A stretch of 53,169 nucleotides of DNA from Chitinophagaceae bacterium (lineage in GTDB: Bacteria; Bacteroidota; Bacteroidia; Chitinophagales; Chitinophagaceae): contig JAEUVS010000021.1 of NCBI GenBank assembly GCA_016786745.1, positions 1 through 53,169 on the forward strand, written 5' to 3'. The position numbers and the translations under genes were made by a program. The notes under the pieces were generated by a model. It was given only the letters and a program-made list of their open reading frames with translations. It made no database searches and was not told the origin of the DNA. Shown one piece after another: positions 1 to 8,626 of this stretch. The stretch's first letter is position 1; each line of letters starts with the position of its first letter.

Positions 1-2
1 AT

Positions 3-1364
3 GATGCGCAAAAAGGTAGTGATGCAAACGACGGACGTGAAGTAGTTACTGAATTCGATACGTATCAATACACCAAGAACGACTGGGCTCCCAATTCTTA
101 CTGGGAAGACCACTACAATATGATCAACACTGCCAACACGGCTATTTTCGAAGCAGTGGAAGGAAATGTAGAAGATGAGCCGTCGTTGAGAAATCTGGGT
201 GAGGCGCTGTTCTTCCGCGCGTACCTCTATTTCAATCTTGTAAGAACATATGGTGACATTCCGTTGTTTAACGCACCGATCATCGATCCGCAGGATGGTA
301 TTAAACAAAAATCACCCGTGGCAGATGTATACGCATTGATTGATTCATCACTCACTGCAGCCATAGCGTTACTGCCGCAAAATGCAGCAGCATACGGAAC
401 AGGTTACACAGGAAGGCTTACAAGCGGCGCAGCAAGAACACTGCTTGCACAATCAAAACTGTATCAGAAAGATTGGGCTTCGGTGGTTACTCTCTGCAAT
501 GAAGTAATCTCTTCCGGTGAATATGAGCTTCTCGGACATTTTCCCGACATCTGGACTGAATTGCCCGATGGAACAGGAAAAAATACAAAAGAATCCATCT
601 GGGAAATGCAGGCATGGACTGGCCAGGGCGCTGCTACCAACAATGCGCAATACCATGGATCAGTTTGGGGAACCAGCCAGCAGGTTCGACAGAATGGCGC
701 ACCGATTGAATGGAACCTTGGTTGGGGATGGAACACTCCGACAGACAAACTCGAAGCAGAATGGCCAAATGATGATCCGAGAAAGAGACAAACAATTCTC
801 TATTCCGGTCAGAACGATGGTGGCCCTGAACAGGGCGGATTTGGCGTAGATGTTCCTGCATATACAAATCCTGATGGACAAGACGGTTTAGCACAGAAAT
901 TCTGGAACAAAAAACTGTACACCGGTAATACACCCCAGATGCGCCAGTTTACAGGCTTCATCAACCAGAGTGGTGCCGCAGACTGGATCAATCACCGCAT
1001 TCTCAGGTACGCTGATGTAATACTTATGCTTGCAGAAGCATCGAACGAATTAGGAGATGGAGCAACCGCAGCCGCTAACCTCGAGCTGATAAGAGACAGG
1101 GCGAGCGGTATGCAGGGACCGAGCCGTACAATAGTTCCGCCAATAGCATTTTCAAACCAGGATCAGATGCGCCAGGCTATTAAAGATGAAAGAAGATGGG
1201 AGTTCGCCATGGAGGGCTACCGCTTTTATGATCTCGTTCGTTGGGGAGATGCCATTGAGGAACTCGGACCTCTTGGTTACACAGAACGTGCGCGCTACTA
1301 TCCGATTCCGCAAAGGGCTATCGACCTTTCCGGAGGCGTACTTGAACAAAACCCCGAATGGTAA
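3..1364 (+). CDS. SusD/RagB-family outer-membrane glycan-binding lipoprotein, 5'-truncated
   Basis: This is the C-terminal part of a SusD/RagB protein, the surface lipoprotein that captures oligosaccharides and passes them to a SusC TonB-dependent transporter. The frame is open from base 3, so the gene begins before the window; the first internal ATG at 120 is not the start. Family hallmarks visible are the TPR-like segment around EALFFRAYLYFNLVRTYGD, the RYADVILMLAEA helix, and the DERRWEFAMEGYRFYDLVRW block near the C-terminus that ends in NPEW. The lipoprotein signal and the expected upstream susC are outside the window. The next gene starts 29 bases on, probably in the same operon, and the GH144 enzymes further on suggest a beta-1,2-glucan substrate. 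The family is certain; the substrate is inferred only from neighbours. Confidence 0.93.
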   Translation, partial: DAQKGSDANDGREVVTEFDTYQYTKNDWAPNSYWEDHYNMINTANTAIFEAVEGNVEDEPSLRNLGEALFFRAYLYFNLVRTYGDIPLFNAPIIDPQDGIKQKSPVADVYALIDSSLTAAIALLPQNAAAYGTGYTGRLTSGAARTLLAQSKLYQKDWASVVTLCNEVISSGEYELLGHFPDIWTELPDGTGKNTKESIWEMQAWTGQGAATNNAQYHGSVWGTSQQVRQNGAPIEWNLGWGWNTPTDKLEAEWPNDDPRKRQTILYSGQNDGGPEQGGFGVDVPAYTNPDGQDGLAQKFWNKKLYTGNTPQMRQFTGFINQSGAADWINHRILRYADVILMLAEASNELGDGATAAANLELIRDRASGMQGPSRTIVPPIAFSNQDQMRQAIKDERRWEFAMEGYRFYDLVRWGDAIEELGPLGYTERARYYPIPQRAIDLSGGVLEQNPEW

Positions 1365-1393
1365 CAGTTAACCAAATCAAAACGTAGTTTATT

Positions 1394-2278
1394 ATGATCT
1401 TAAATAATAAAAAAACAAAAAGCGCCTTAGTGATTCTGGCACTGGGCCTAACCATAGGGTGCCAGAAATTGGACAGACCGGAACTGGGCGAATTCGAACG
1501 CGACCCCGATCCTCCGCCATATAATGAACTGAAAAGTCAGTTCACTTTTGATGAAAGCACAAACGACGGCGGCGAAAATGCGCTTGAGGCAACCGAAACC
1601 AAAAACGTTACATGGGTTGATGGCGTAAGTGGTAAAGCAGCAAGAATCGGTGCAGGCGGTTACATCCTTTATAAAGCAATCGGGGACACAGTTACTTTCC
1701 CTAATAATTTCAAATCGGTTCCTGCAGATACACTCGCGAATCTCGGAAGCTTCACGCTTGCTTTCTGGATGAATGGTGTAGGGCCCGTTGCTGCCGGCGC
1801 ACAGGGATTGTTTTCGATTTCGCACAAGGCAGAATTCTGGGGTAACCTGGATCTGTTCCTTGAAAATTATCCTGATGGTGGCGACACAGGTTTTCTGAAA
1901 GTGCATATGTTCAACGCCGGCGTATCGAGTGGAAATGGTGAGGAATGGAACGAATTAAAAATTCCCGGAATATTGAATAAATGGACGCACATTGCTGTTG
2001 TGTACAATGAAAAAACTTCGCTGTTTAATTTATATGCTGACGGCGTTGCAGTTATTCCCGACAAACAACTTGGCGGCGGTAACTATGGAAAAGTAAAATT
2101 CAGCAATTTCAATGGAATGGTTGTGGGCAACTACCAGTTTCAAACTACTCCCTCGCTCACTAACCATGGACCTGAAAGCTGGGCGCAGTCGTTCGATGGA
2201 GCAATCGACAATCTGAGACTTTATAACAGGGCACTTTCTACTGAAGAAATTAATCAGTTAGTGACCGGGCATAATTAG
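1394..2278 (+). CDS. LamG/concanavalin-like domain lipoprotein (SusE/F-position glycan-binding protein)
   Basis: A 294-residue predicted lipoprotein with a lysine-rich start, a hydrophobic stretch and a lipobox ending at Cys23 (LTIGC). A proline/acid-rich linker (residues about 30-45) leads into one domain of about 230 residues that resembles the laminin-G/pentraxin jelly roll. The typical cues are FTLAFWMNG, the KWTHIAVVYNE strand pair, FNLYADG and, at the end, FDGAIDNLRLYNRALSTEEI. Its place just after susD is where SusE/SusF-type accessory surface binders usually sit, so a carbohydrate-binding role is likely, but no catalytic residues can be assigned. It is followed by the first copy of the window's intergenic hairpin repeat and then by a gene on the opposite strand. 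Confidence 0.85.
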   Translation: MILNNKKTKSALVILALGLTIGCQKLDRPELGEFERDPDPPPYNELKSQFTFDESTNDGGENALEATETKNVTWVDGVSGKAARIGAGGYILYKAIGDTVTFPNNFKSVPADTLANLGSFTLAFWMNGVGPVAAGAQGLFSISHKAEFWGNLDLFLENYPDGGDTGFLKVHMFNAGVSSGNGEEWNELKIPGILNKWTHIAVVYNEKTSLFNLYADGVAVIPDKQLGGGNYGKVKFSNFNGMVVGNYQFQTTPSLTNHGPESWAQSFDGAIDNLRLYNRALSTEEINQLVTGHN

Positions 2279-2291
2279 AGGAAGACTCAGT

Positions 2292-2330
2292 TGTCATCCC
2301 GAGCGTGAAGCGCGAGGGATCGATGGAGGA
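2292..2330 (+). repeat. Intergenic hairpin repeat, copy A
   Basis: A single copy of the TGTCATCCCGA ... GAGGGATC element, 13 bases after the LamG lipoprotein stop. ATCCC pairs with GGGAT, an opposed GA/GA step follows, then GCG pairs with CGC around a short TGAAG loop. The 3' flank is purine-rich (GGAGGAG). It probably folds in the 3' end of the plus-strand transcript and may act as a terminator or an mRNA-stability element. Confidence 0.75.
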
Positions 2331-2390
2331 GACAAGATTATTCTTTTCAAAACTATGCGAAGAAAGGGGTTGCAAGGAGCAGCCCCTTTT

Positions 2391-3611
2391 TTATTTGATA
2401 AAATGCGATCGTATCTGCGCAGCAGTCGGCACTTTCTCTCCAGGCAAAAAAACCGAAATCGCCCTCGATGGTTTAAGCGGCATATGACAATCCACACAAT
2501 TTATTTTTACCTGCCCGCCCAACTTTCTATGCATGGCGCCACCTAATGCGGAGACATCACTATGGCAACTCATACACCTTTGTGAAAACAATGCAGTCTT
2601 GCCTTTTTCATTTCTATGAACATCATGGCAGGAATTGCACGTCATATCACTCATCTTAAAACATTTACTTGCGCGAAGCAAACCATACTGATTACCATGC
2701 ACGTCGATAAACTCCGGATGCGGAGGGAGAGTATCAACAAGAAAATAATCCCAAAGATTTTTACCGGGAATATATTGGAATGATGGTTTTGTTTTCTGTA
2801 ATCGTCCGCCATGGCAAAGCGCACAAAGGTCAAGCTTTTGCTGGCGTGTAAAAGTACCTGGATTCAAAATGAATTTTCCCGTTGTATCATCGGGATGCGC
2901 TGTTTGAAAACGCACATGTTCTGCAGCGGCACCATGACATTTCTCGCAGTCTACCCCATAAATAAATTTTGTTCTGTCGTATTGCTCCGGCTCTTTTCCC
3001 GGCGGAGAAATCGTTTCAACAAAAGTTGAATGACATTCGAGACATCTTGAAGTGATAACACGGTTAAATACGGCTCTGTTCGGAAATCCCGGGCTGTTCG
3101 ACCATTCATTTGCAGCGCTGAAGTAAGTAATGGGCATCTGGAACAGGTGATCGTTCTGCCACGAAAGCGTGCTTTGTCCCATTGTGCCCGATCCGACAGT
3201 AATATCAATCCGTCGCGCGCGTTTTTCGAAACCATCTACATATTCCACCTGGTAGTAACCGCTGTCGCGCTTTTCCATTGCTACGACTACGTTATCGCCA
3301 AACGAATAAGAGTTTTTACCCTTGTGAAAATTGCCGAGAATGGTTGTACCTGACGCTTCCGCCGATGTGCGAAAGTGTGCGGTATTCAAATGTGTTTTGT
3401 AGATGTCTTTATGGCAGTTTACGCAGGCGGCGGAGCCCGCGAAATCTGCAAAGGTAACCGTATCGCCCTGTGTGGTGACGGCATCGCTTTCTTTCTGTTT
3501 CTCTTTCTCCGGATTCATGCACTTTGAAAGAAAAAAAACACTAACAATTACAGTGAAAATAATGAGGTACGGCCGGCTATATCTTAATCGCTTTTTCACA
3601 ATAATTTGCAT
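2391..3611 (-). CDS. Multihaem c-type cytochrome (seven CxxCH motifs)
   Basis: A 406-residue exported cytochrome when started at the ATG at 3611; an upstream ATG at 3659 would add 16 residues before the signal sequence and is less likely. The basic start and hydrophobic segment (residues about 14-29) end in FFLSKC; Lys at -1 is unusual for a lipobox, so it could be a lipoprotein or simply membrane-anchored. Seven haem-binding motifs are present in order: CVNCH, CLECH, CEKCH, CALCH, CNSCH, CMSCH and CVDCH, resembling the cytochrome c554/c' type of multihaem domain. It should carry electrons in the periplasm or at the outer membrane; its redox partner is unknown. It is divergent from the FG-GAP giant lipoprotein, with 63 bases between the starts. 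Confidence 0.88.
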   Translation of the reverse strand: MQIIVKKRLRYSRPYLIIFTVIVSVFFLSKCMNPEKEKQKESDAVTTQGDTVTFADFAGSAACVNCHKDIYKTHLNTAHFRTSAEASGTTILGNFHKGKNSYSFGDNVVVAMEKRDSGYYQVEYVDGFEKRARRIDITVGSGTMGQSTLSWQNDHLFQMPITYFSAANEWSNSPGFPNRAVFNRVITSRCLECHSTFVETISPPGKEPEQYDRTKFIYGVDCEKCHGAAAEHVRFQTAHPDDTTGKFILNPGTFTRQQKLDLCALCHGGRLQKTKPSFQYIPGKNLWDYFLVDTLPPHPEFIDVHGNQYGLLRASKCFKMSDMTCNSCHDVHRNEKGKTALFSQRCMSCHSDVSALGGAMHRKLGGQVKINCVDCHMPLKPSRAISVFLPGEKVPTAAQIRSHFIK

Positions 3612-3640
3612 AGTATAAACGCAATCTAAAGTATCTTTAG
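3605..3640. promoter_or_regulatory. Divergent intergenic region with a CTAAAG/CTTTAG inverted repeat and a possible plus-strand promoter
   Basis: Between the divergent cytochrome and FG-GAP genes lies a perfect 6-bp inverted repeat, CTAAAG-TAT-CTTTAG (3626-3640). On the plus strand its right half forms TATCTTTA (3632-3639), one base off the TAnnTTTG -7 consensus, with TTTG at 3605-3608 (spacer 23, the long end of the accepted range). On the minus strand the same repeat gives TACTTTAG. A shared regulator site is plausible but this is inference from sequence alone. Confidence 0.35.
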
Positions 3641-3674
3641 CATTGCGCCCGTTGTTCATTAAAATTAAGAAGAT

Positions 3675-6600
3675 ATGCCTTCCAAAGGCTTCACTCTATC
3701 CTCCCTTATTTTACTTTTTTTATCCATTGTTTCCTGCGACGAAAAGGAAACGATGTTCGTTTCGCTGCCCTCATCGCAAACGAATATTGATTTTACCAAC
3801 GAACCGGTAAAAAAGAAACTGTTCAGCATTCTCTACTATTTATACTACTATAATGGCGGTGGAGTTGCAGCGGGCGACATTAATAATGATGGTTTGCCTG
3901 ACCTGTATTTTTCGTCGAACAGCAATGGTGGAAATAAACTTTATCTCAACAAAGGAAATTTCGAATTTGAAGATATCACCGCGTCGGCCGGTGTTGCCGG
4001 AACATCAGATTGGAGCACCGGCGTAACCATGACAGATGTAAATGGCGATGGACTCATGGACATTTACGTTTGTGCCATTGCCAATGCACACGGCCTCGAA
4101 GGAAGAAATCAATTGTTCATAAATAACGGCGATTCCACGTTCACAGAGAGTGCAAAAAAGTACGGGCTCGATTTTTCCGGCTTCTCCACGCAGGCGGCCT
4201 TCTTCGACTATGATCATGATGGCGATCTTGATTGCTACTTGTTGAATCAATCGCAACATCCTCACCAGAATATTGTTGATACAAGCAACAGGAGAAAGTT
4301 TGATGAAGATGAAGGCGACAGGTTTTACCGGAACGATCTTGTTATAGCTGGCATCACAACCACCAATGAAAAGTTTACCGATGTTTCGAAAGAAACGGGA
4401 ATATATCAAAGCAACCTGGGGTATGGGCTCGGCATTGCCGTAGCGGACTTTAATAACGATGGTTGGGAAGATGTGTATGTAGGAAATGATTTTCATGAGA
4501 ACGATTACTATTACCTCAACAATCACGACGGAACTTTCACGGAAAGTGGTGCCGATCATTTCGGTCACTACAGTCGCTTCAGCATGGGTAACGACGCGGC
4601 CGATTACAACAACGACGGTCATATTGATGTGGTGACTGTTGATATGCTTCCGCCCGATGAAAAAATTTTGAAGACTTACGGAAGTGATGAGAACGCCGAC
4701 ATTTTTAAGTTCAAACTGCAAAGCAACGGCTTTCAATACCAGTGCTCACGTAATTGCCTGCAAAGAAACAACGGCGACGGAAAATCGTTTAGCGATATTG
4801 CACTGATATCAGGAACCTCAGCCACCGACTGGAGCTGGTCCCCGTTATTCGCTGATTTTGACAATGATGGAATAAAGGATTTGTTTGTGTCGAGCGGTAT
4901 CGTGAAACGCCCTGTGGACCTGGATTACATAAGATTCGTATCCGATCTTTACAACAAGAAAAATTATAACCGCACAGATAAATACGACGAACAGGCCCTC
5001 AGCCAGATGCCCGATGGAAGTTCAAAACCATTTTTATATAAAGGAGATGGAAAACTTGGATTTAAAGATGTAAGCGACGATTGGGGTACCGGTAATATGC
5101 AAGGCTATTTTAACGGTGCCGCATATGCGGATTTTGACAACGACGGAGCTGTTGACCTCGCGATCAGCCAGATCGGTAAGAAGGCGCTCATCCTCAAAAA
5201 CAATACGAAAAATAAAAATTCAATAACATTTTCTTTCAGGGGATACAATGCAAACCGGAAAGGAGTGGGAGCGAAGGTGTATGTGTACCAGGGCGGCACA
5301 ATGCAATATCAGCAGTTGATGCTCACGCGCGGATTTCAGTCGTCGTCGGAGGAGCGATTGCATTTTGGATTTGCAGAAAATAAACCGATCGACAGCGTTA
5401 TTGTAATATGGGGAGATGAGAGAGGCGAGGTGCTAAAAAATGTGCCGATAAATAAGCCACTAACGCTGTGGCAGCGAAATGTTTTTAGTGGCAGGTTCGA
5501 CTACGGGAAATATTTTCCGTCACAGGCCCCGGTCTTAAATGAGATGAGTGACGTCGCGTTATTTAGGCACCAGGAAAATCGATTCAACGATTTTAACGAG
5601 CAGGGTTTGATTCCGCATGAGCAGTCAACACGTGGTCCGAAAATAGCAACAGCAGATGTCAACGGCGATGGCCTCGGGGATTTTTACGTTTGTGGTGCGA
5701 AGGGTCAACCTGGCACGTTGATGATTCAACAATCGTCCGGCAGTTTCATCTCATCGGACACCGCTGCGTTTTCAGCAGATAGAAACGCCGAAGATGTTGA
5801 TGCGAAGTTTTTCGATGCCAACGGCGATGGCGCGCCCGACTTGTATGTAGTTAGTGGAGGTAATGAATATACCGGGGAGAGGCCAGCGCTTCTCGACCGC
5901 TTATATATCAATAACGGTAAAGGGAAATTCACAAAAGCTACGGATGCACTTCCACTATTATATGCGAATAAATCGTGTGTGGCAATTGCTGATATAGATA
6001 AGGACGGCGACAGCGACATATTTGCGGGTACTCTTGCGGATGCAAAAGCATATGGCGTTCCGCAAACTTCTTACCTCCTGCTTAACGATGGCAAAGGAAA
6101 ATTTTCTGTCGCCGCACAAGATGTAATGGCCCTTGATAAGCTGGGAATGGTGTCCAGCGCGGGTTTCATCGATGTAAACAAAGACGGTTGGCCCGACCTG
6201 GTAGTTGCTGGTGAATGGATGCCGCTTACAATATTTACCAACAACAACGGAAAATTTCAAAAAAGCACTCTCCCTGCTTCAACCGGTTTGTGGCAAACAA
6301 TCTTTATTGATGACATCAATAAAGATGGAAATAACGATATACTGGTTGGTAACTGGGGATGGAACACAAAATACTGGAGCGGCAAAAATGGGCCACTTAA
6401 ATTATATGTGGACGACTTCGATCGCAACGGTCGCACCGATCAATTGCTTTCTTATACGTTCAAGGGCAAAGAGTATCCGTTTCTTGCAAAAGACGAAGTA
6501 GAGCGAACGCTGCCGCTTTTGAAAAAGCACTACCTTAAATACGCTGATTACGCCGGTGTGGTAATGAAGGATGTTTTTTATGGTTGGGTGGATACCATAA

Positions 6601-6971
6601 AACCATTGCAGGCTGAAAGACTTGGTTCAGTGGTATGTTATGGCGACGGGAGAGGCGGATTTGTCATTAAGGACCTTCCCGCCGGATTACAACTCGCTCC
6701 AATTTTCAGTTTTCAAAAAATGCATGGAACGGATAATGCTTATATAAGCGGCGGCAACTTTCTCGATGTTATACCCTACGAAGGGCAATACGATGCACAA
6801 CCCCTGGCAATTTTCAGCGCCGAAAAAGACAGCATATCGGTTTATCCCCCCAATAAAGTGCCAGTGATAAAAGGCCAGGTGCGCGATCTGAAATGGATAA
6901 ATGAAAATACTTTACTTGTTGCGGCAAACAACGATAGTTTAAGGTGCTTTAAATTAAACATACAAAAGTGA
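3675..6971 (+). CDS. Giant FG-GAP/VCBS repeat lipoprotein with ASPIC/UnbV domain (CRTAC1-like)
   Basis: A 1098-residue surface or periplasmic lipoprotein with a lipobox at Cys21 (SIVSC). At least twelve calcium-binding-like loops of the form DxNxDGxxD are spread along the protein, for example DINNDGLPD, DVNGDGLMD, DFNNDGWED, DYNNDGHID, DVNKDGWPD and DINKDGNND. They mark FG-GAP blades and suggest two beta-propellers, residues about 55-460 and 640-900. Between them, residues about 515-600 form an ASPIC/UnbV domain (RKGVGAKVYVY ... FGFAENKPIDSVIVIWGD). The biochemical role is not established; proteins of this architecture are common next to SusCD systems in Bacteroidota. It overlaps the next gene by 4 bases (GTGA), so the two are translationally coupled. 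Confidence 0.88.
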   Translation: MPSKGFTLSSLILLFLSIVSCDEKETMFVSLPSSQTNIDFTNEPVKKKLFSILYYLYYYNGGGVAAGDINNDGLPDLYFSSNSNGGNKLYLNKGNFEFEDITASAGVAGTSDWSTGVTMTDVNGDGLMDIYVCAIANAHGLEGRNQLFINNGDSTFTESAKKYGLDFSGFSTQAAFFDYDHDGDLDCYLLNQSQHPHQNIVDTSNRRKFDEDEGDRFYRNDLVIAGITTTNEKFTDVSKETGIYQSNLGYGLGIAVADFNNDGWEDVYVGNDFHENDYYYLNNHDGTFTESGADHFGHYSRFSMGNDAADYNNDGHIDVVTVDMLPPDEKILKTYGSDENADIFKFKLQSNGFQYQCSRNCLQRNNGDGKSFSDIALISGTSATDWSWSPLFADFDNDGIKDLFVSSGIVKRPVDLDYIRFVSDLYNKKNYNRTDKYDEQALSQMPDGSSKPFLYKGDGKLGFKDVSDDWGTGNMQGYFNGAAYADFDNDGAVDLAISQIGKKALILKNNTKNKNSITFSFRGYNANRKGVGAKVYVYQGGTMQYQQLMLTRGFQSSSEERLHFGFAENKPIDSVIVIWGDERGEVLKNVPINKPLTLWQRNVFSGRFDYGKYFPSQAPVLNEMSDVALFRHQENRFNDFNEQGLIPHEQSTRGPKIATADVNGDGLGDFYVCGAKGQPGTLMIQQSSGSFISSDTAAFSADRNAEDVDAKFFDANGDGAPDLYVVSGGNEYTGERPALLDRLYINNGKGKFTKATDALPLLYANKSCVAIADIDKDGDSDIFAGTLADAKAYGVPQTSYLLLNDGKGKFSVAAQDVMALDKLGMVSSAGFIDVNKDGWPDLVVAGEWMPLTIFTNNNGKFQKSTLPASTGLWQTIFIDDINKDGNNDILVGNWGWNTKYWSGKNGPLKLYVDDFDRNGRTDQLLSYTFKGKEYPFLAKDEVERTLPLLKKHYLKYADYAGVVMKDVFYGWVDTIKPLQAERLGSVVCYGDGRGGFVIKDLPAGLQLAPIFSFQKMHGTDNAYISGGNFLDVIPYEGQYDAQPLAIFSAEKDSISVYPPNKVPVIKGQVRDLKWINENTLLVAANNDSLRCFKLNIQK

Positions 6972-8626
6972 ACCACATAAGTAAGCTGGCGATAATATTG
7001 ATGTTTATTTTTGTTGCCTCCTGCAGCAAAAAAGACAACAAGCCGGCACAGAAGGTATTCAGGATGGATTCTCATTCCCTGGATGGAAAAACGAATACCT
7101 CGTTTACTTATTCCCTGGTAAGCTTATCTCCAAAGTTGGTTTTAAATTTTTCGGACAGGATAGATGAGTCATCCATCAGTAAAGCTGTGTACCTCACCCG
7201 TACTGCAGGTTCCGCTCTTCAATACGACTACTCTCTTGAAAATGATAATACAACTTTGGTCGTTTCTCCCGCTTCGCGGTTGCAGGGGCTGACGGCGTAT
7301 AGTTTTATTGTTTATGACGATCTCGTTTCACAGGCGGGCAACAAACTTTCGCAGGGCGTAATAGTGTCGTTCAGCACAGGTATTGATTCGACAGACAAAT
7401 TTGAAGTAGTCGGCGATGAGGAACTGCTCACCCTCGTGCAACGACAAACGTTTAAATATTTTTGGGACTTCGGACATCCGGTGAGCGGACTTGCGCGCGA
7501 AAGAAATACATCCGGCGACCAGGTTACATCCGGTGGCTCCGGCTTTGGTATAATGGCTATAGTTGCAGGCATCAGTCGCGAATTTATTACCCGACAGGAA
7601 GGTCTCGCCAGGATGAAAACGATCGTTTCGTTTTTAAAAAATACCGCCCAAACCTTTCATGGCGCATATCCGCACTGGCTAAACGGCGCGACAGGTGCGG
7701 CCATGCCTTTCAGTCAGTATGATGACGGTGCCGACCTGGTGGAAACATCTTATCTCATGCAGGGATTGATCACGGCACGGCAGTTTTTCAATGGCGGTGA
7801 TCCCGATGAAACAACACTACGTGATGATATAAATACAATATGGAACCGTGTTGAATGGGATTGGTTCAGGAATAATTCACGGAACGTGTTGTATTGGCAC
7901 TGGAGCCCGAACTACGAATGGCAGATGAATTTCCCGATAAAAGGATGGAACGAATGCTTAATTACCTACGTGATGGCCGCTTCTTCCACCACTCACACAA
8001 TTCCAAAAACGGTTTATGATGAGGGATGGGCACAAAACGGCGCGATACAAAACGGCAACTCATACTACGGGGTATTGCTTCCGATGGGTCCTGCTAATGG
8101 TGGCCCGTTGTTTTTTGCGCATTATTCTTTCCTCGGACTCAACCCCACCGGCCTCAGCGATCAATATGCAAACTACTGGGCCCAGAACGTGGCGCATACT
8201 AAAATCAACTATAATTATTGCGTGACCAATCCCAAAGAATTTACAGGATACAGTGATGCCATGTGGGGACTCACGGCAAGTGATAACCAAAACGGATACT
8301 CCGCTCATTCGCCTGATAATGATCTTGGTGTTATCACTCCCACCGCCGCAATTTCATCCATGCCTTACACGCCTGAAGAATCAATGCGTGCGTTGAAATT
8401 CTTCTATTATAAACTCGGCGACAGGCTATGGAAAGAATATGGATTTGTGGATGCATTTAGTTTAAACGATGCCTGGTATGCGGATTCCTTTCTCGCCATT
8501 GACCAGGGCCCAATTATTATAATGATTGAAAACTATCGTTCCGGATTACTATGGGATTTGTTTATGAGCGCTCCTGAAGTAAAAGACGGATTAACAAAAT
8601 TAGGGTTCAGCGGTCCCAATTTATAA
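6968..8626 (+). CDS. GH144-type (glycoamylase-like domain) lipoprotein with N-terminal Ig-like domain, probable beta-1,2-glucanase
   Basis: A 552-residue lipoprotein (lipobox VASC, Cys19) that starts at GTG inside the stop of the upstream gene; the next ATG would leave too short a signal peptide. Residues about 40-140 look like a bacterial Ig-like (Big_5) domain (LVLNFSDRIDESSISKAV ... GVIVSFSTG). The catalytic part runs from about residue 150 to the end and has the glycoamylase-like family hallmarks: FKYFWDFGHPVSGLARER, NVLYWHWSP, NECLITYVMAASS, GPLFFAHYSFLG, YSDAMWGLTASDN, DLGVITPTAAISS and AIDQGPIIIMIENYRSGLLW. Characterised GH144 members cleave beta-1,2-glucan, endo in a Chitinophaga enzyme and sophorose-releasing in a Parabacteroides enzyme. 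The next gene overlaps by 1 base. Substrate is inferred from family. Confidence 0.87.
   Translation: MNHISKLAIILMFIFVASCSKKDNKPAQKVFRMDSHSLDGKTNTSFTYSLVSLSPKLVLNFSDRIDESSISKAVYLTRTAGSALQYDYSLENDNTTLVVSPASRLQGLTAYSFIVYDDLVSQAGNKLSQGVIVSFSTGIDSTDKFEVVGDEELLTLVQRQTFKYFWDFGHPVSGLARERNTSGDQVTSGGSGFGIMAIVAGISREFITRQEGLARMKTIVSFLKNTAQTFHGAYPHWLNGATGAAMPFSQYDDGADLVETSYLMQGLITARQFFNGGDPDETTLRDDINTIWNRVEWDWFRNNSRNVLYWHWSPNYEWQMNFPIKGWNECLITYVMAASSTTHTIPKTVYDEGWAQNGAIQNGNSYYGVLLPMGPANGGPLFFAHYSFLGLNPTGLSDQYANYWAQNVAHTKINYNYCVTNPKEFTGYSDAMWGLTASDNQNGYSAHSPDNDLGVITPTAAISSMPYTPEESMRALKFFYYKLGDRLWKEYGFVDAFSLNDAWYADSFLAIDQGPIIIMIENYRSGLLWDLFMSAPEVKDGLTKLGFSGPNL

Noticed and set aside
4005..4736. A 243-codon open frame on the minus strand
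   Set aside because: It is antisense to the FG-GAP repeats; its composition mirrors the repetitive DxNxDG codons and no family motif is present.
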